A stretch of 64,000 nucleotides of DNA from Piezodorus guildinii (GCA_023052935.1 CM041295.1:165559366-165623365); one strand, 5' to 3'. Counted from the first letter of the stretch, positions 20,811-33,620 are shown. The notes: a model not told the origin generated them from the letters alone. Translations and numbers: made by a program.

Positions 20811-22234
20811 GGACACTGAAGATGATACCGCTTTCTCTGAGGTGAGTGAGACAGACTCACAATACCTCAAAAGACGCACTCTTCAAAAACGCCAAAGGAA
20901 CCTGACTCCTGGTTCTCCTACAAAATCGCCTAACAAAAAAAAAGAATAAAAATACTAAAACGAAACAATAGTCTGAAAATCGAAGTCTACCTTCAACCAG
21001 CAGCAATCCACCAATCTTACCAGCCTTACCGACTAGCAATAAATTTGAAGTCCTCAAAGATCTACCTACTGAATCATCTGTGCCCAGCAACTTCACGGAC
21101 CCAGAACCACCACTAATATTTGTCAGCAATATTGTTGACTTCATGAAATTCGGAAAGGAAATCGCCAATTTAATTGGACAAACAAATTTTAGATGTTTCT
21201 CTAGAGTCAAAGACATCAAAATCTGCACAAGCGGCAAAGAAAAATATAAAAAAGTGGTTAGTCACTTGACTGCTAACAACTATGATTTTCATTGTTTTCA
21301 ACTCAGAGAAGAAAAGCCATATAGGGTAGTCCTAAGAGGACTACACAGCACAACACCTACGGCTGCCATCAAGCGGGACCTCGAAGAGTTAGGACACAAT
21401 GTCAGGAACATTTCTTGTGTGATTCATCCTCAAGAAAGGTACCCACTTCCTTTATTTTTTGTCAACCTTGAGCCAGCACCTAACAATAAGGATATATTTG
21501 AAATAAATCGCTTAGTATACTCAGTTATCCGATTCGAGGAGCCTAGACGGAGAAATGAAATAGTGCAATGTACTAACTGCCAACATTTGGGACACACAAG
21601 AGCATATTGTCATCATCAGTCTCGATGTGTCAAATGTGCAGGTCCGCACGCATCAGGCACCTGCCAGAAGCCTCGAGACACACCAGCAAAATGTGTTTTA
21701 TGTAACGAAGAACATCCTGCAAATTATAAAGGCTGCATAGTCCATAAAACTATGTTTAGGCAAAAAGCTCAAAACTTATCATATAAATTGCAAAGCCAGA
21801 GAAATACCGCTCCAGAAGAAGAGATACCCGGCCCTTCACCGAGAACTGATCCTATTCCTCAGAGGACTGCAACCTTCAACCCAAGACCAGCTACCTACAA
21901 TAGCTCAGTAAAACAACACTCAACGATACTGCTACCTCGCCCTCAACCGCCTCAACACTCAACATCCCAACCTCAAACCTCCTATCATCCTCAACAACAG
22001 ATTGTCCAACCACAGCCCCAGACCTCTCATTTCCTTCCCCGGACCTTCCATTCTCAGCCGAAATCTCCGAAAACGGACCTCACCCCTAAAAACGCTTCCC
22101 AGCGGGTTAAGTTACCTCCAGTTATTCCTCCTCCCAAAGTTCTAGTCTCCTCTCTTCCTTCCTTTCAGTTCCCACCCTCTTCAGTTGTACCTTCAACTAT
22201 AGAACCTATACAACGGCCTCAAAGGAAAATTTAA
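20811..22234 (+). pseudogene. Jockey-type LINE ORF1 (gag-like, CCHC zinc knuckles)
   Basis: ATG 20,811 begins a frame (MDTEDDTAF) that breaks in an A-run near 20,934-20,943. The continuing frame has an in-frame TAG at 20,969 and is then open to 22,234. It has an RNA-binding-like region (LRGLHSTTPTAAIK) and then zinc knuckles: CTNCQHLGHTRAYC, CVKCAGPHASGTC and CVLCNEEHPANYKGC. A Pro/Gln-rich tail follows. This is the Jockey-clade ORF1 layout. The same protein type, intact, is on the minus strand at 28,398-29,702. Confidence 0.8.
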
Positions 22235-22416
22235 CCACCACCCTCCCAAATTAACACTCCATCCCATGATACCGCCAATTATTCCTATCCCAGCTAACAC
22301 CCATCTGACATAACGTCTATCCTTTCCTCATTTCTTCTCGATCTACAAAATACAATAAGACCCCTCATCACTCTCCTTACACGACTCATTTCAGCATTCC
22401 CTCTTATATTCCCGCA

Positions 22417-25063
22417 ATGAACAATAAGACCCTAGTTCTTCTGCTTTGGAATGCCAATGGTTTGAATAATCACCGGGACGAACTTGACATATTTCTTCAT
22501 GACAATTACATAGACATAGCCCTGATTACTAAAACTCATTTCACTACTCATTCTCACTTTTACATACGTGACTACATTACCTACAGATCAGATCACCCAG
22601 ACAACACATCCCACGCTGGTTCATGTATCCTTATTCACAAATCCTTACCCCACTCCCTGGTTCCCTCCACTCCAACCGACACCATTCAGTCGACCTCTGT
22701 TACTTTATCCGTTCTACCATTTAACATAACCTTCTCAGCTGTATATTGCCCTCCTGCTACTTCTCTTACCTATAACAACCTTGAATCCTTATTCCGATCC
22801 TTTGGTACGCGTTTCATTGCTGGGGGCGATTACAACGCCAAAGACCAACGGTGGGGATGCCGAACGTCCAACACTCGTGGCAGGATTCTTTCCAGCGTCA
22901 CAACCTCCAATAGCTATTCCATATTGTCACCCCAGAATCCCACGTACTGGCCAACTTCCCTTAAAAAACGTCCAGATATACTTGACATCTTTATTAGTTC
23001 CCAAATTCCCTCCGCTCAAACTACAATCAAATCCCTCGATGACCTCTCCTCAGATCATAGCCCGGTTCTTCTCCTCATGCATTCACAACCAGTTATTAAA
23101 CCCTCTCTTCCTTCCCCGATTAAAGGTCACGTTGACTGGGACTGTTTTCGTAATGATTTAGAAATCAAACTTGACTTAAACATTCCGTTAAAAACTAAAC
23201 ATGACATAGACTCCGCCATACAATAACTTACAAAGTCGATAGAAACTGTCATAGACACCAACACATCGCTTCGCAAAATTGGACATCTTCATAAAACAAA
23301 CTTACCGAATCACATTCGACTCCTACTAACTGACAAACGTAGAGCAAGGAAAAAATGGCACAACACAAGATATCCATCTGACAAAAAGCATTACAATCAC
23401 CTGACAAACAAATTAAAAACAGAAATAAGAAAATTCAAAATACAAAACTTTCAGAACTTTACAGAGAACTTGACCACTTCAGACAAATCTTTATGGACAA
23501 CAACCGCAAAACTGCTGAAATTTAAAACCTTTAATCATCCTCTCCTCACTAAATCCCAAACCTGGTCGAGATCCGATGAAGAGAAATCCCAAATCTTTGG
23601 AGAACACCTTTTCAACACGTTTAATCCGCATCCTGATATCCTTAATCCCAGCCATAGTGAACATGTTGAAGCAGAACTAACTGTTCCTCTCCAAATGTCC
23701 CTTCCTCCTAAGGCCTTTCACCCTTCCGAAATCATTAATATCATTCAAAGATTACCATCCAAAAAAGCTCCTGGCCATGATCTCATCACATCCCATATCC
23801 TGAAACAGCTCCCCAAAAAAGCCATACTCTTACTCACCTACATATATAATGCCACACTTCGTTCTACCTACTTTCCCGATCCTTGGAAATTGTCCATTAT
23901 CAAAATGATTCCTAAACCTAAAAAGTCTCTAGAAAACCCTTCATCCTACCGTCCTATCTCTCTTTTGCCCATCATGGGCAAGATACTGGAAAAACTCCTC
24001 CTAAAACGTCTATATCCAATCCTTGACATTCATCACGTTATTCCTGACCACCAGTTTGGATTTCGCTCATCCCATTCCACTATACAGCAGTGTCACCGTG
24101 TGGTGGATGTGATATCTTCTACATTGGAGCGCGGGATGTATTGCACTGGAGCCTTCCTCGATGTGGAACAGGCTTTTGACCGAGTTTGGCATCCAGGACT
24201 GCTCTACAAACTTCGTCACTTCTTCCCTCCTACCTACTTCTTATTAATCCGTTCCTACCTCACAGATAGAACCTTTAAAGTAAACCATAACCTTTCCTTC
24301 TCCGCCATATTTACTCAGAACGCAGGTGTGCCCCAAGGTAGCATCCTGGGTCCAATCCTTTATACCATATATACAGCTGATATTCCTACTCATCCTTGCA
24401 CTGTCCTCACTACATACGCCGATGACACATGTGTGTTATCTGTAAACAATGACCCAACTATTGCTTCCCAAACCCTTCAGTCTCACATTGTTTCCATTGA
24501 AGAATGGTGTCAAAAGTGGAGGATCAAAATAAATCCTACTAAATCCCACCAAATTACCTTTAAGCTGCGCCGCAAATCTATGTCTGCCAATCCCACTATA
24601 TCCTTTGGCAATATTCCACTCACCTCAGTTGAACAGATCCGATACCGAAACGACAAGAAACAGCTCGCAGATATCGCTTATTACAACATTTACTTGACAA
24701 ACGTTCAAAACTTCCCACCTACTACAAAAAACTAATTTATATTACCATACTTAGGCCTATTTGGACATATGGAATTGAACTATGGGGATCCACCAAGCCA
24801 TCAAATTCCTCTCGCATCCAATCCTTGCAATCCAAAATCCTCCGAAAGATCCTAAATGCCCTTACTTTGTCACCAATAAAATAATCCACAAAGACCTGAA
24901 TATCCCATTAGTTGCAGACTTAGCCCGAATTAGATATACTTCCTTTCACTCCAAATTACCACTTCACCCAAACCCACTTGTCCGCAATCTCTCATCTCCT
25001 TCTATTTCTGATCATCCTCCGAGGCGGCTGAAACGACGATGGCCTCGAGACCTCCTTGTCTGA
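22417..25063 (+). pseudogene. Jockey-type LINE ORF2 (endonuclease-RT)
   Basis: Begins at ATG 22,417 with the endonuclease (LLWNANGLNNH, GGDYNAKDQRWG, LSSDHSPV). A TAA at 23,224-23,226 interrupts, but the same frame continues to 24,735 with the RT: SYRPISLLPIMGKILEK, FLDVEQAFDRVWH, GVPQGSILGP and TTYADDTCV. Near 24,640 sequence is deleted and the frame changes twice; the tail carries LRPIWTYGIELWG and ends near 25,063 with PPRRLKRRWPRDLL, which is shared with the tail of the minus-strand copy. The catalytic E of the endonuclease (usually PET) reads as TKT. One nonsense codon plus the frameshifts make it inactive. Confidence 0.85.
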
Positions 25064-25707
25064 AAAACCTTTGAAGTGCTACCAATGGGTAGATTCTTCT
25101 CACGCCTATCATGTCCATATCTCATGTGTGAACAGTCACATTTACTTGATGTATTTTTTGTGTTAATACAGTTGTAAATATCTCTATAATAAATAAAAAA
25201 AAATTTTCAAACTACAGCCATTAGTCCACACAGTAATTCTTTTTTTTTTTTTTTTTTTTTTATTGAGATATATTACAATTTGTTACAAAATGAACAATAA
25301 TAATATTGATAAGAGACCACATTCATACTATATATACAGAAAATAATAATAATGGTCAAATTACATAAAATAGAACATAAATAAATTCATATATATACAA
25401 TAAATTAATAATAACAAATAAAATACAAAACAAATCTAAACAAAAACCTATTATTGAGATAAATAAAAAGTTGGCAAATAAATTAACATCTTACACACAA
25501 TCATAACTATATACAATATATACAATTACTAAAGGGACCCCAGCAAGCGCTTTTCCCTCCACTTGTGGAGGATAAAGCGGAACCCAAGAGATCCCAGCGC
25601 CTCTATCTCAGCCGCATCACTGGTCTGAGCCAGTGGAGGCTGAGTTAGGGCGCTGTAGCCACAAACATACCGTACATGAGTGGAGGATCTGACCATTGTC
25701 AGAACTC

Positions 25708-28397
25708 CAGTTTAAATGTTTACAATAGGTCTCGTGGCCACTGCCGTTTCAATCTTCGAGGAGGATTGTAGGGATGGGTGGTGCTGGATAGGGATTGCGC
25801 TAGAGGGTTAGGATGATGACTAAGGTTCTGATGAAATTTGGAAAATTTGGATGGTACCAGGTCTAAAACAAACGGAATATTAAGGTCATGGTGTAGGGTA
25901 CAGTTGGTAACGTAATAAGGAGCATTAACTATTGTTCGGAGGACTTTGGATTGGAAGGATTGGATGCGTTTGATGTTAGAAAGTTTAGCTGTCCCCTACA
26001 GTTCAAGTCCGTAGGTCCATATAGGTTTCAGTACTGTCTTGTATATTAGTAATTTGTTGTCAACTGTAAGATGAGATTTTCTGTTTAGTAGTCTGTATAA
26101 CTGGCCGAATCTGCGGTTGAGTTCTTTTCTTTTGAGTCTTGTATGTGGGTTCCACGTCAGTCTTTTGTCTAGTAAAAAGCTGAGATACCGGACTGTGTCT
26201 GAGGAAGGAAGCGGTATGGAATTGAAATTAACCGTTGGACAGGATTTGCGTCGAAGGGTGAATGTGACCTGAGTGTATTGGCTTTCGTTCACCTTAATGC
26301 GCCAAGCATTGCACCAGTCTTCGACAAGGGAAAGGTGCTTTTGGAGATTTAGCGATGCTGCTTCAGGATCGGAATTGGATGACAAAATGGCGGTATCATC
26401 AGCAAATGTTCCAGGAAGGTATCGGGATCGGTAGGGATATCGGCGGTGTAGAGGATGTAGGGGACGGGTCCTAAGACGCTGCCTTGAGGAACACCGGCCT
26501 CAACAGTATAATGTTTGGAAAATTCGGAACCACTGCGAACTCGGAAGGAGCGGTTTGATAAATAGGATCGGAGGATTAGGTATAAGGATTGAGGTAAATG
26601 GGTTTTGAGCTTAAAGAGCAGTCCCGGGTGCCACACCCGGTCAAAAGCTTGAGCTATGTCCAGAAAGGCACCCGAACAATACTCCTTGCACTCAAGGGCG
26701 GAGGAAATGTGGTCTACAACTCGGAGTCCTTGGTGAACCGTGGAATGTTGAGGACGAAATCCAAACTGATGTGAAGGAAAATTGTGAAATTTGGCTAGGA
26801 TTCGTTTTAATAGGAGTTTTTCGAAGATTTTGGAGAGGATCGGGAGCAGGCTAATAGGTCTGTAAGATGAAGTGCTGTGGGAAGGTTTGCCTGGTTTTAG
26901 GAAAAGGATGATAGTTGAATGCTTCCATATCAGAGGGAAATAGGTAGTGCGTAGGATACAGTTATAGAGATATGCAAGAAATGTAATGGCTTTGGGAGGA
27001 AGTTATCTTAAGATCTGAGGAGTAAGGAGGTCGTATCCTGGGGATTTACGGAGAGGAAGCTTTTTAAGAAGATATTTAACCTCAGATGGATTAACTGCTT
27101 TAGGTGGTAAGGATAGTGGTATTGGTGACATAAGGAACTCTTCAACTGTTGCAGTATGGGTTGGATTGAGCTCAGGATGAGGAGTGAAAACTTTGGAAAG
27201 GTGCTGTGCGAATTCCTCGGCTTTATCCTTGTCGGAAGCAGCCCAGGAACTATCACAGCGCCGAAGAGGGTTGGAAATGGTGTGGGATTTTAGAATTCTC
27301 TTCGTGACATTCCATAGGGAATTGTCACGAGTCGAGAGAGAGGAGAGGTAGGAATTGTAGGATTGGGAACGGAATATCGCCAACTCCCGCTTTAATTTTC
27401 TACAAAGAAAGTTGTAAGAGCGGCGATCTTCTGGGTGACGGGTGTGTTGCCATAATGATCTGGCTCGGCGTTTGGTGTTGATGAGGTCCTTCAGGTATTG
27501 TGGTAAATGGCTTTTGTTAGGAATTCTTTGGGATTGTTTGGGAGAGGAGGCAGTCCAGGCAGCTTGTTGAATTGTGGTTGTAAAGGAATATACGGCATCA
27601 TCTAGGTCAGTTTGGGTTTTGAGAGGTACTCTGAGGTCAATATCATTTGTAAGGATTTCGCGGAAGAGGTTCCAGTTGACAGGGCCTCTAATGAATGACG
27701 GTGGGAAAGGTTTCGGAATAGGAGTTATGGATACATTTAGGATTAATGGACTATGATCAGAGGATAGTTCATCAAGGCGAGTTACGGAATAGTTCAGGGA
27801 GCCTAATCCGCAGTGGATGAAGAAGTCGAGGATGTCAGGATTACGGTTAGGATCTGTCGGCCAGTAGGTAGGAGAATCGGGAGGTAGGAGATGAAAGCGT
27901 CGAGAGTTGAGTGCAGACTGCAAGTCCGTCCACGACAATTGGTGGTTCTAGAACCCCACTGTTGATTCTTAGCGTTTAAGTCGGCACCCAAAATGAAGTG
28001 ATTTCCCAAGGAGTTGAGGAAGGATCCAAATTGGGCAGAGGAAATAGGATGTTTAGGAGGGCAGTATGCTGATGCGATGATAAGCGGAAAGGAAAAGGTT
28101 TTGATTACAATGGAAGTTGCTTGAAGGTAATCGTGGGCGGGAAGTGGGTTAAGTGATGGGTGACGGATCGGCGGACAATGACAGCAGTACCGGCATGGGC
28201 TTTGCCGTCTGAATGGTCTGTCCGGTATATGTTATGTATTCTGGTATTTTGAAGTACTGTTTAGTGGTTAGTCTAGTTTCAGGAATGAGTGCAACATCAA
28301 TGTTTTTGTCTTGCAGTACGGCTGTAAGTTCGTCAGTGTGAGTTCTAACACCATTTGCGTTCCAAAGGAGAACGGATAAGGAATTAGGTGAGGTCAT
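25708..28397 (-). pseudogene. Jockey-type LINE ORF2 (endonuclease-RT), broken
   Basis: Starts with ATG directly after the ORF1 stop. Endonuclease pieces: LLWNANGVRTHTDE, IPETRLTTK (catalytic E kept), GADLNAKNQQWGS, LSSDHSPL. RT pieces: KLPLRKSPGYDLLTP, GVPQGSVLGPVPY and a DKRLTWNPHTR thumb block, then IWTYGLEL and a tail ending near 25,708 with PPRRLKRQWPRDLL. Frameshifts near 28,150, 27,940 and 26,370 and a stop at 25,996 break it. The palm A block near 26,640 is also broken. Frames in order are 28397-28149, 28009-27803, 27938-27003, 26636-26349 and 26385-25996. Confidence 0.8.
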
Positions 28398-29702
28398 TTA
28401 TGGTTTTTGTAAGGCAGGAATGAGATTTGATACAAGGTTCGTAAGGAGTGATATTAGAGGCATAACAAGGGATTTCATTTCGGAGATAAAGGATGTCATC
28501 AAACTGGTAAGGTCTGTGGCGGTTGAAGGAGGAGGAATATGAGAGATTTTTGGTGGATTAGGATTCTTAGGATTGGTTACATTTTGAGAAAGAGGTATAT
28601 GTGGAATGAATTGAGGTATATTTATTAGTTCCGGCAGGGCCACGGCTTCGGTACTTTGATTCCCACCTCCAAGTAGGTGGGCAAATGATACATTGGCATC
28701 AATAAGTTTAGAGGGTTCTCTTCTGGTGCTTGCATGTCTTGTTGTTTCATCCAGTACTTGAGGTTTTTGAAACCTGGTCCTGAGTTCCTTATAGATTTGG
28801 CATCCTTTATAGTTGGCCGGGTGGTCCTTGAGGCAGTGAGCACATACAGCGGGTGTTGATTTTGGTTTCGTACATTCCACAGACCTGTGCTGTTCACCGC
28901 ATTTCACGCAGCGTGGTATGTGATGACAATAAGTTTTAGTATGACCATATGCTTGACAATTATGGCACTGAATTATCTCTCTCTTTGTGTAAGGTTTTTC
29001 AACTCTTACACTGGAATAGTACAATCTATTGAGGTCATAGATTTTTTCAACTCCTTCAGCTGGTTCCAAATCCACAAAAAAGAGAGGTAGAGGAATTTTA
29101 TCCTTTAGGACGTTAGTGACTTGCCGCACTTTATAGCCCATCTCCGTTAGTTCTTCTTTAATAGCTTCAACTGGTGTCGAGGGGTGTAAGTTTCTGATTA
29201 CAACCCTTAAAGCTCTCTCTTGGCGTAGCTGATAGGTATGGAAATCTGCTTTGGTTTCAGTTAGGTATTTCACTATTTTTCTATATGTCTCGGCAGTAGT
29301 AGGAGATATTTTGGTATCATTGGTTCTACTCATACCGTAGTAGCTGGTAGATTCGGTAATTTTGTTCAATTGCGCACACAACAACTGGAAATTTCTAATA
29401 TTTTTGACAAATATTGGAGGAGGCCGTGGTTCACTGGGTATAGGAGTAGATTCCATGTTTTCTTTTTCATTATGTAAAATTTGAAAAGGATTTGGGGTGA
29501 AAAACGGCGATTCGTCAGTCATACCTTGTGACGATGTGCCAGGTTGTGGTTCAGATTCTGAATTAGTACCTGAAGGGGTTGCTTGTAATCTTTTATTAGT
29601 ATCACGGCGAGGTCTTTGTTTCGTAGGAGACGGGATTGAACCACTAGATCTAGATCTTTTAGTTGAAGCTTTGGAGGACATTACTTGATGATAATATCGC
29701 AT
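28398..29702 (-). CDS. Jockey-type LINE ORF1 (gag-like), intact
   Basis: 434-codon frame with a true ATG at 29,702-29,700. The N-terminal third is Ser/Lys/Arg-rich (TKRSRSSGSIPSPTKQRPRR). A middle domain of the PRE/RNA-binding type (LRVVIRNLHPSTPVEAIK) is followed by three zinc knuckles (CHNCQAYGHTKTYC, CVKCGEQHRSVEC, CAHCLKDHPANYKGC). The C-terminus is hydrophobic (FISEMKSLVMPLISLL). The stop TAA is directly followed by the ATG of ORF2. It probably acts as an RNA-binding nucleocapsid-like protein of its own LINE. Unlike ORF2 it has no visible damage. Confidence 0.85.
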   Translation of the reverse strand: MRYYHQVMSSKASTKRSRSSGSIPSPTKQRPRRDTNKRLQATPSGTNSESEPQPGTSSQGMTDESPFFTPNPFQILHNEKENMESTPIPSEPRPPPIFVKNIRNFQLLCAQLNKITESTSYYGMSRTNDTKISPTTAETYRKIVKYLTETKADFHTYQLRQERALRVVIRNLHPSTPVEAIKEELTEMGYKVRQVTNVLKDKIPLPLFFVDLEPAEGVEKIYDLNRLYYSSVRVEKPYTKREIIQCHNCQAYGHTKTYCHHIPRCVKCGEQHRSVECTKPKSTPAVCAHCLKDHPANYKGCQIYKELRTRFQKPQVLDETTRHASTRREPSKLIDANVSFAHLLGGGNQSTEAVALPELINIPQFIPHIPLSQNVTNPKNPNPPKISHIPPPSTATDLTSLMTSFISEMKSLVMPLISLLTNLVSNLIPALQKP

Positions 29703-29971
29703 TTCATGTAAGGAAAATAATTAAATAATAACCAGATGTGGGGAAAAAAAATAACATAAGAAAAGTTAAGCAAGACCAGCCTTGCCTAGCTATTGGCAAT
29801 CAGCTGATATGAAGAGGTGACTCAGCATTCACTTTACAGTGTAAATTGTAACCCAACTTACAATTGTTTGCTCCAATATTTACTGTTGTTGTTATCCTGA
29901 AGCCTGGTGATGTTTTCAAGACTTTTCTGAAGTGATATCCAACTGAAAAAGCAAGAAATCCAAGAGCCGAT

Positions 29972-30345
29972 TTGAAAGATGACCGCTATACTCATGCGCA
30001 TGCGCAGAACTCTTACAGTAATTCTAAAGATAACATTTTTAATGCCAGAGGAAAAAAGTTGGTTGAAGCATTAGATACGTGTGATTTAGTGATATTAAAT
30101 GGCAGAGTGAAAAGTGATTCTAAAGGAGAATTAACATTTATCACCCAAAAAGGCTCATCAGTAATCGATTATTGTTGTGTCTCTAGAGATATATTATCGT
30201 TAATAAAAGATTTTACAGTCGGACTGAAATTTTCTCGGATCACATGCCGATAGCCGTGACATTAGAAACGGAATTAAATAGCAACTATACATTCAAACTA
30301 CCCCAAAGTTAAACTGGGCGTTAGAAATAAAGGAAAAATATCAGG
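29972..30345 (+). pseudogene. LINE endonuclease fragment
   Basis: A 93-codon frame includes ARGKKLVEALDTCDLVILNGR and GSSVIDYCCVSRDILS, then in another frame SDHMPIAVTLE. This is the C-terminal half of an APE-type endonuclease. The LNGR block resembles the frame at 37,252-37,557, so it may come from the same LINE family as the 36.8-43 kb element. The fragment is truncated near 30,345, where the minus-strand RTE-like element begins. Confidence 0.6.
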
Positions 30346-30359
30346 GTAAAATTAGAAAA

Positions 30360-30960
30360 AATATGGAAAATGAGAAGCTGGAAGAAGATTCTGGCCCGAT
30401 GCCCTGCCCACCTGAGTCTTCCAAGCTTGATAAGGAAAGAGATGTCGTACAGCTCCTGATTACTTCTCCTCCTCCATTCATTGTTCTCATATATACCGCC
30501 ATAAATTCGACGTAATACTTTTCTTTCAAATGTGAGAAGAAGTTGATCTTCAGCCCTGGTTGTGGTCCATGTCTCCGAGCCATAACATAGTACAGGACGG
30601 ATGAGAGTTCTCTATATGATAACTTTATGCTGCTTATCAAATTGCTTGTCAGATGCATCCGGAGTCCAAAATAGCAGCGGTTAGCAGCTAATATTCCTCT
30701 CCTAATCTCCACGGCTGCATCGGTGTTGCATGTTACCATTGATCCCAGGTAAAAGAACTCGGAGACCTGCTCAAATCTGTAAGGTCCAAAAGAAACATTG
30801 GTGCCTTTTCATCTCGGAGCTTGATCCGGTACCATATACTTGGTCTTCGCCTCACTGACAGTAAGTCCTATCTTTTTCGCAGCAGCTTCCAGAGCAAGGA
30901 ATGCCTCAACTACTGCTTGCGTTTGGTGACTGATAAACGAAAGTAGTAGTTTCAGACAAT
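30360..30960 (-). pseudogene. RTE-like LINE, RT C-terminal part
   Basis: On the minus strand the region reads LALEAAAKKIGLTVSEAKTKYM, FEQVSEFFYLGSMVT and AANRCYFGLRMHL. This is the RT thumb region just downstream of the YADD motif, which is missing. It belongs with 31,485-33,130 but is separated from it by about 520 bp of unrelated sequence, and the palm has been lost. Confidence 0.7.
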
Positions 30961-31484
30961 AGAAAAAAAGTTAGTATAAGTTGTAAATATGTTTTGTTGT
31001 TGAATAATTAATTACTTTTCCTTTTTTTTTAATTAGAAATAAAATTGTTTTATAGTTTTTTTGTAAAACCAATTTAACCATGTATTTTTTTAATTTAAAC
31101 ATTGGATCTTGAATATTTACTTATTAATATTTACCTTAAAAAGTTAATACTGTAAAACCCGCGTCGAGTCTAATAATCTATTAAGGTATGGTGACGTCAT
31201 ATGATTACGTAGCTCTTGGGATAGGTAGAAGATTCCAGACTGTGAGGTAACGAGTTCGTAATCACCAGTTATTAATAACTTAAATTTAATTTTTTATTTA
31301 TTTTCATTAAAAATATTATTAATTTAAAGGGTTTCACTATTTACCTTATTTCTTTTTTTATTAACAAATAGCGTGGCGCTCGAGATAAATTTATTGTGGA
31401 ACCCACCCGTCTCCACTGAGAATCTGGGGCATAGTTACAGTTAGGGAATTCTGATTTAAAAATTATTTAAATTAATTCTTTTTT
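30961..31484. repeat. AT-rich insertion with tRNA-like head in RTE-like pseudogene
   Basis: Interrupts the RTE-like RT. Within it, about 31,195-31,275 on the plus strand has GTAGCTCTTGGGATAGG and GAGTTCGTAATCACC, which resemble Pol III A and B boxes. The rest is AT-rich without frames. Ends and duplication were not resolved; the palm of the RT is missing across the site, so deletion accompanied it. Confidence 0.35.
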
Positions 31485-33130
31485 GCAAATTATAACTGTA
31501 ACACGGAGGCTAAAAATCTGGTCCGTGGTAGATCTGCCTGGCCGGAACCCACACTGGTAATGACCAGTTTCTTGTTCAACAATCGGAAGTAGCCGGCAAA
31601 ACAAGATGTTTGGAAGCACTTTAAATGCACACGGAAGCAGGGATATTCCTCTATAATTTGTGCATCTAAACATGTCTCCCTTCTTGTGTATGGGGCAGAT
31701 CAACGTTTTTCTCCATTCGCTAGGTAACATTTGGTCATTCCAAATGGTTAGTACTACATTATGTAAACGCTTGATCAGCTCCATTGATTCCTGCTTAATC
31801 AGTTCTGCGGGGAGTAAGTCAATGCCGGGAGATTTATGATTCTTTAGGCGACTAATTGCCTCAACAACTTCCTCCTCATCTGGTGGCTCCAATTCGCCTT
31901 CATAGACGTCACGTTCTGGAGGATAATCATCTCCTTCTTCTCCTCCTTTCAATAAGGTCTCGAAATATTTCCTCCATTCCTCCATGCATGCCTCATTATC
32001 AGTTAATAGGATTCCTTCTGTGTTTATACACATACTTGGAGTTCGCTTGAATGGTTTACTTGTGGAAGAATTTTCTGGCCTCATTTGCAGATCTGAGGTT
32101 CTCTAGTTCTGCTAAGTCAGCATTGCTTCTTTGTCTCTTTTTTTGTCGATGACCGCGTTTCTCTTCTCGACGTTTTCTCTTGTACTCTTCAACAGTTCCA
32201 CGCGTCCGCCTATTGATTATGGCTTTATAGGCCGTATTCTTTGTGTCAGTAAGAGCTCTGCACTCTTCATCGAGCCAAGGAGACATGGTTTCTTTCTTCG
32301 CTGGACCTAAAACTTGATATTGTTGTAGAGCAACTTGTCCACTCTTTTTCAATATCCTCACTAGTTGGCTGCTGAGAAAACCTTTGATCAAGCTTTTCAC
32401 AGTATTCGCGCGAGATTTCTTCTTCCTTAAGCTTCTGTAAATCAAATCGTTTTATAGCAGGTACTGCCACGTGCCTCGGGCAATTTATGCGCTCCTTGAC
32501 GTGTGAGATGATTAAGAAGTGATCCGAATCCACATTAGCACCTCTGAAGACCCTCACATCCGTTATACTGCTGATAAATCTTCCACTCACTAGAAGATGA
32601 TCAATTTGATTAACATGCCGGCCATCTGGGGTAGTCCACGTTCCCTTATGTATACGTTTGTGCCGAAACCGGGTGCTAGCTACAACCAAGTTCTTTGATA
32701 CAGCAAAGTTAATCATCCTTCAACCATTATCGTTAGATTCTTCGAGGTGGGCTCGTAACAGGCCTCCTTTCCGACCTTGGCATTGAAATCACCAGCTACT
32801 AATTTGATATCGTATTTTGGACAGGAATCAATTGCTCTTACTAGCATATCATAAAAAGCTTCCTTCTCATCCTCTTCGGCATCTTCGATGGGAGCATGAA
32901 CACTGAACACACTTAGTTTACGAAATTTCCCTTGGATTCTGATCAAGCATATTCTGGGACTGATGGCTTCAAATGCAATCACATGTCGTCTAAGCTGTCT
33001 CCCAACAACGAAGCCAACGCCAAATGTGTGGTGATTGTTACTACCACTATAGTACACTGCATGGTTCTTCTTCTCTAAGATCCCTTGACCATTCCACCTG
33101 ATCTCTTGAATGGCAGTTAACTCAAGTCCA
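31485..33130 (-). pseudogene. RTE-like LINE endonuclease and RT N-terminal part
   Basis: Minus-strand frames in order: endonuclease start with AIQEIRWNGQG (catalytic E, about 33,105), SVHAPIEDAEEDEK and LVAGDFNAKVG (about 32,775). After a frameshift near 32,713 come GRHVNQIDHLLVS and RGANVDSDHFLI. A linker of charged residues follows (32,445-32,056), then the RT start: LKNHKSPGIDLLPAELIKQ, NYRGISLLPCAFKV and YQCGFRPGRSTTDQIF. The RT breaks at the AT-rich insertion. Proteins of this type are often annotated in insects as craniofacial development protein 2-like. At least three frameshifts make it non-functional. Confidence 0.8.
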
Positions 33131-33620
33131 ACCTAAAAACCTGTCAACCTGTTCAAGGAGCAATTGTAGTGCTCCGGGTCTATAAAGTGATAAAACATTC
33201 CAAAATCCTAGATTTATCCTATGACGTTTGCCATGTCTTATCCGTTTGTGACAGTCCGTATCCGAGGCCTTTGAAGTTTAAGGTTTCATGATTATGTTCA
33301 TTTCGGGCAGTGGGGTAATCAACCCTCTCTACGTACCCTAGTATGCTGGAGGGGCAGCCACCTTAGTGCCTGCATACTTGCACCCCCTTCAGGGGCATCC
33401 ACCTAGGAAAGATGCTCCTAGGGTGTGTACTGTTAGTGACCTTAGTCTGTAGTGTGGGTGTGTTTGTAGTGTGCTGTTCCAGTGTACTGTCTGGGCGTCA
33501 ATGTAAGTGTTCCCCCAACCTGGAGGACCAGTGGCTGATTGCAGCCTTTCAGCTGGGCGATGGGATCACCACTTCCCTTCGCCAACAGTCATAGTCCTAC
33601 TTGCTCTAAAAATTTCGATC
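33131..33620 (-). other. Probable 5' region of RTE-like element
   Basis: No protein frame. A tract at about 33,400-33,510 is similar (reverse orientation) to 44,900-45,000, which lies at the same place upstream of the third RTE-like element. This supports a shared 5' UTR. Similarity was judged by eye. Confidence 0.4.

Larger units (their letters stand above)
20700..25203 (+). mobile_element. Jockey-type LINE, copy 1
   Basis: ORF1 and ORF2 are followed by a 3' UTR with AATAAATAAA and a short poly(A) at about 25,190-25,203. The 5' end is not resolved and may begin right after the SINE-like unit near 20,660. The 3' end faces the 3' end of a related element on the opposite strand. Confidence 0.75.
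25225..29760 (-). mobile_element. Jockey-type LINE, copy 2
   Basis: Minus-strand element: 5' end near 29,760 or slightly beyond, ORF1, ORF2, 3' UTR (about 25,700-25,262), and poly(A) seen as a T-run at 25,229-25,260. About 440 bp of AT-rich 3' UTR carry no gene. It is related to copy 1 but not a close duplicate. ORF1 is intact and ORF2 is broken. Confidence 0.8.
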
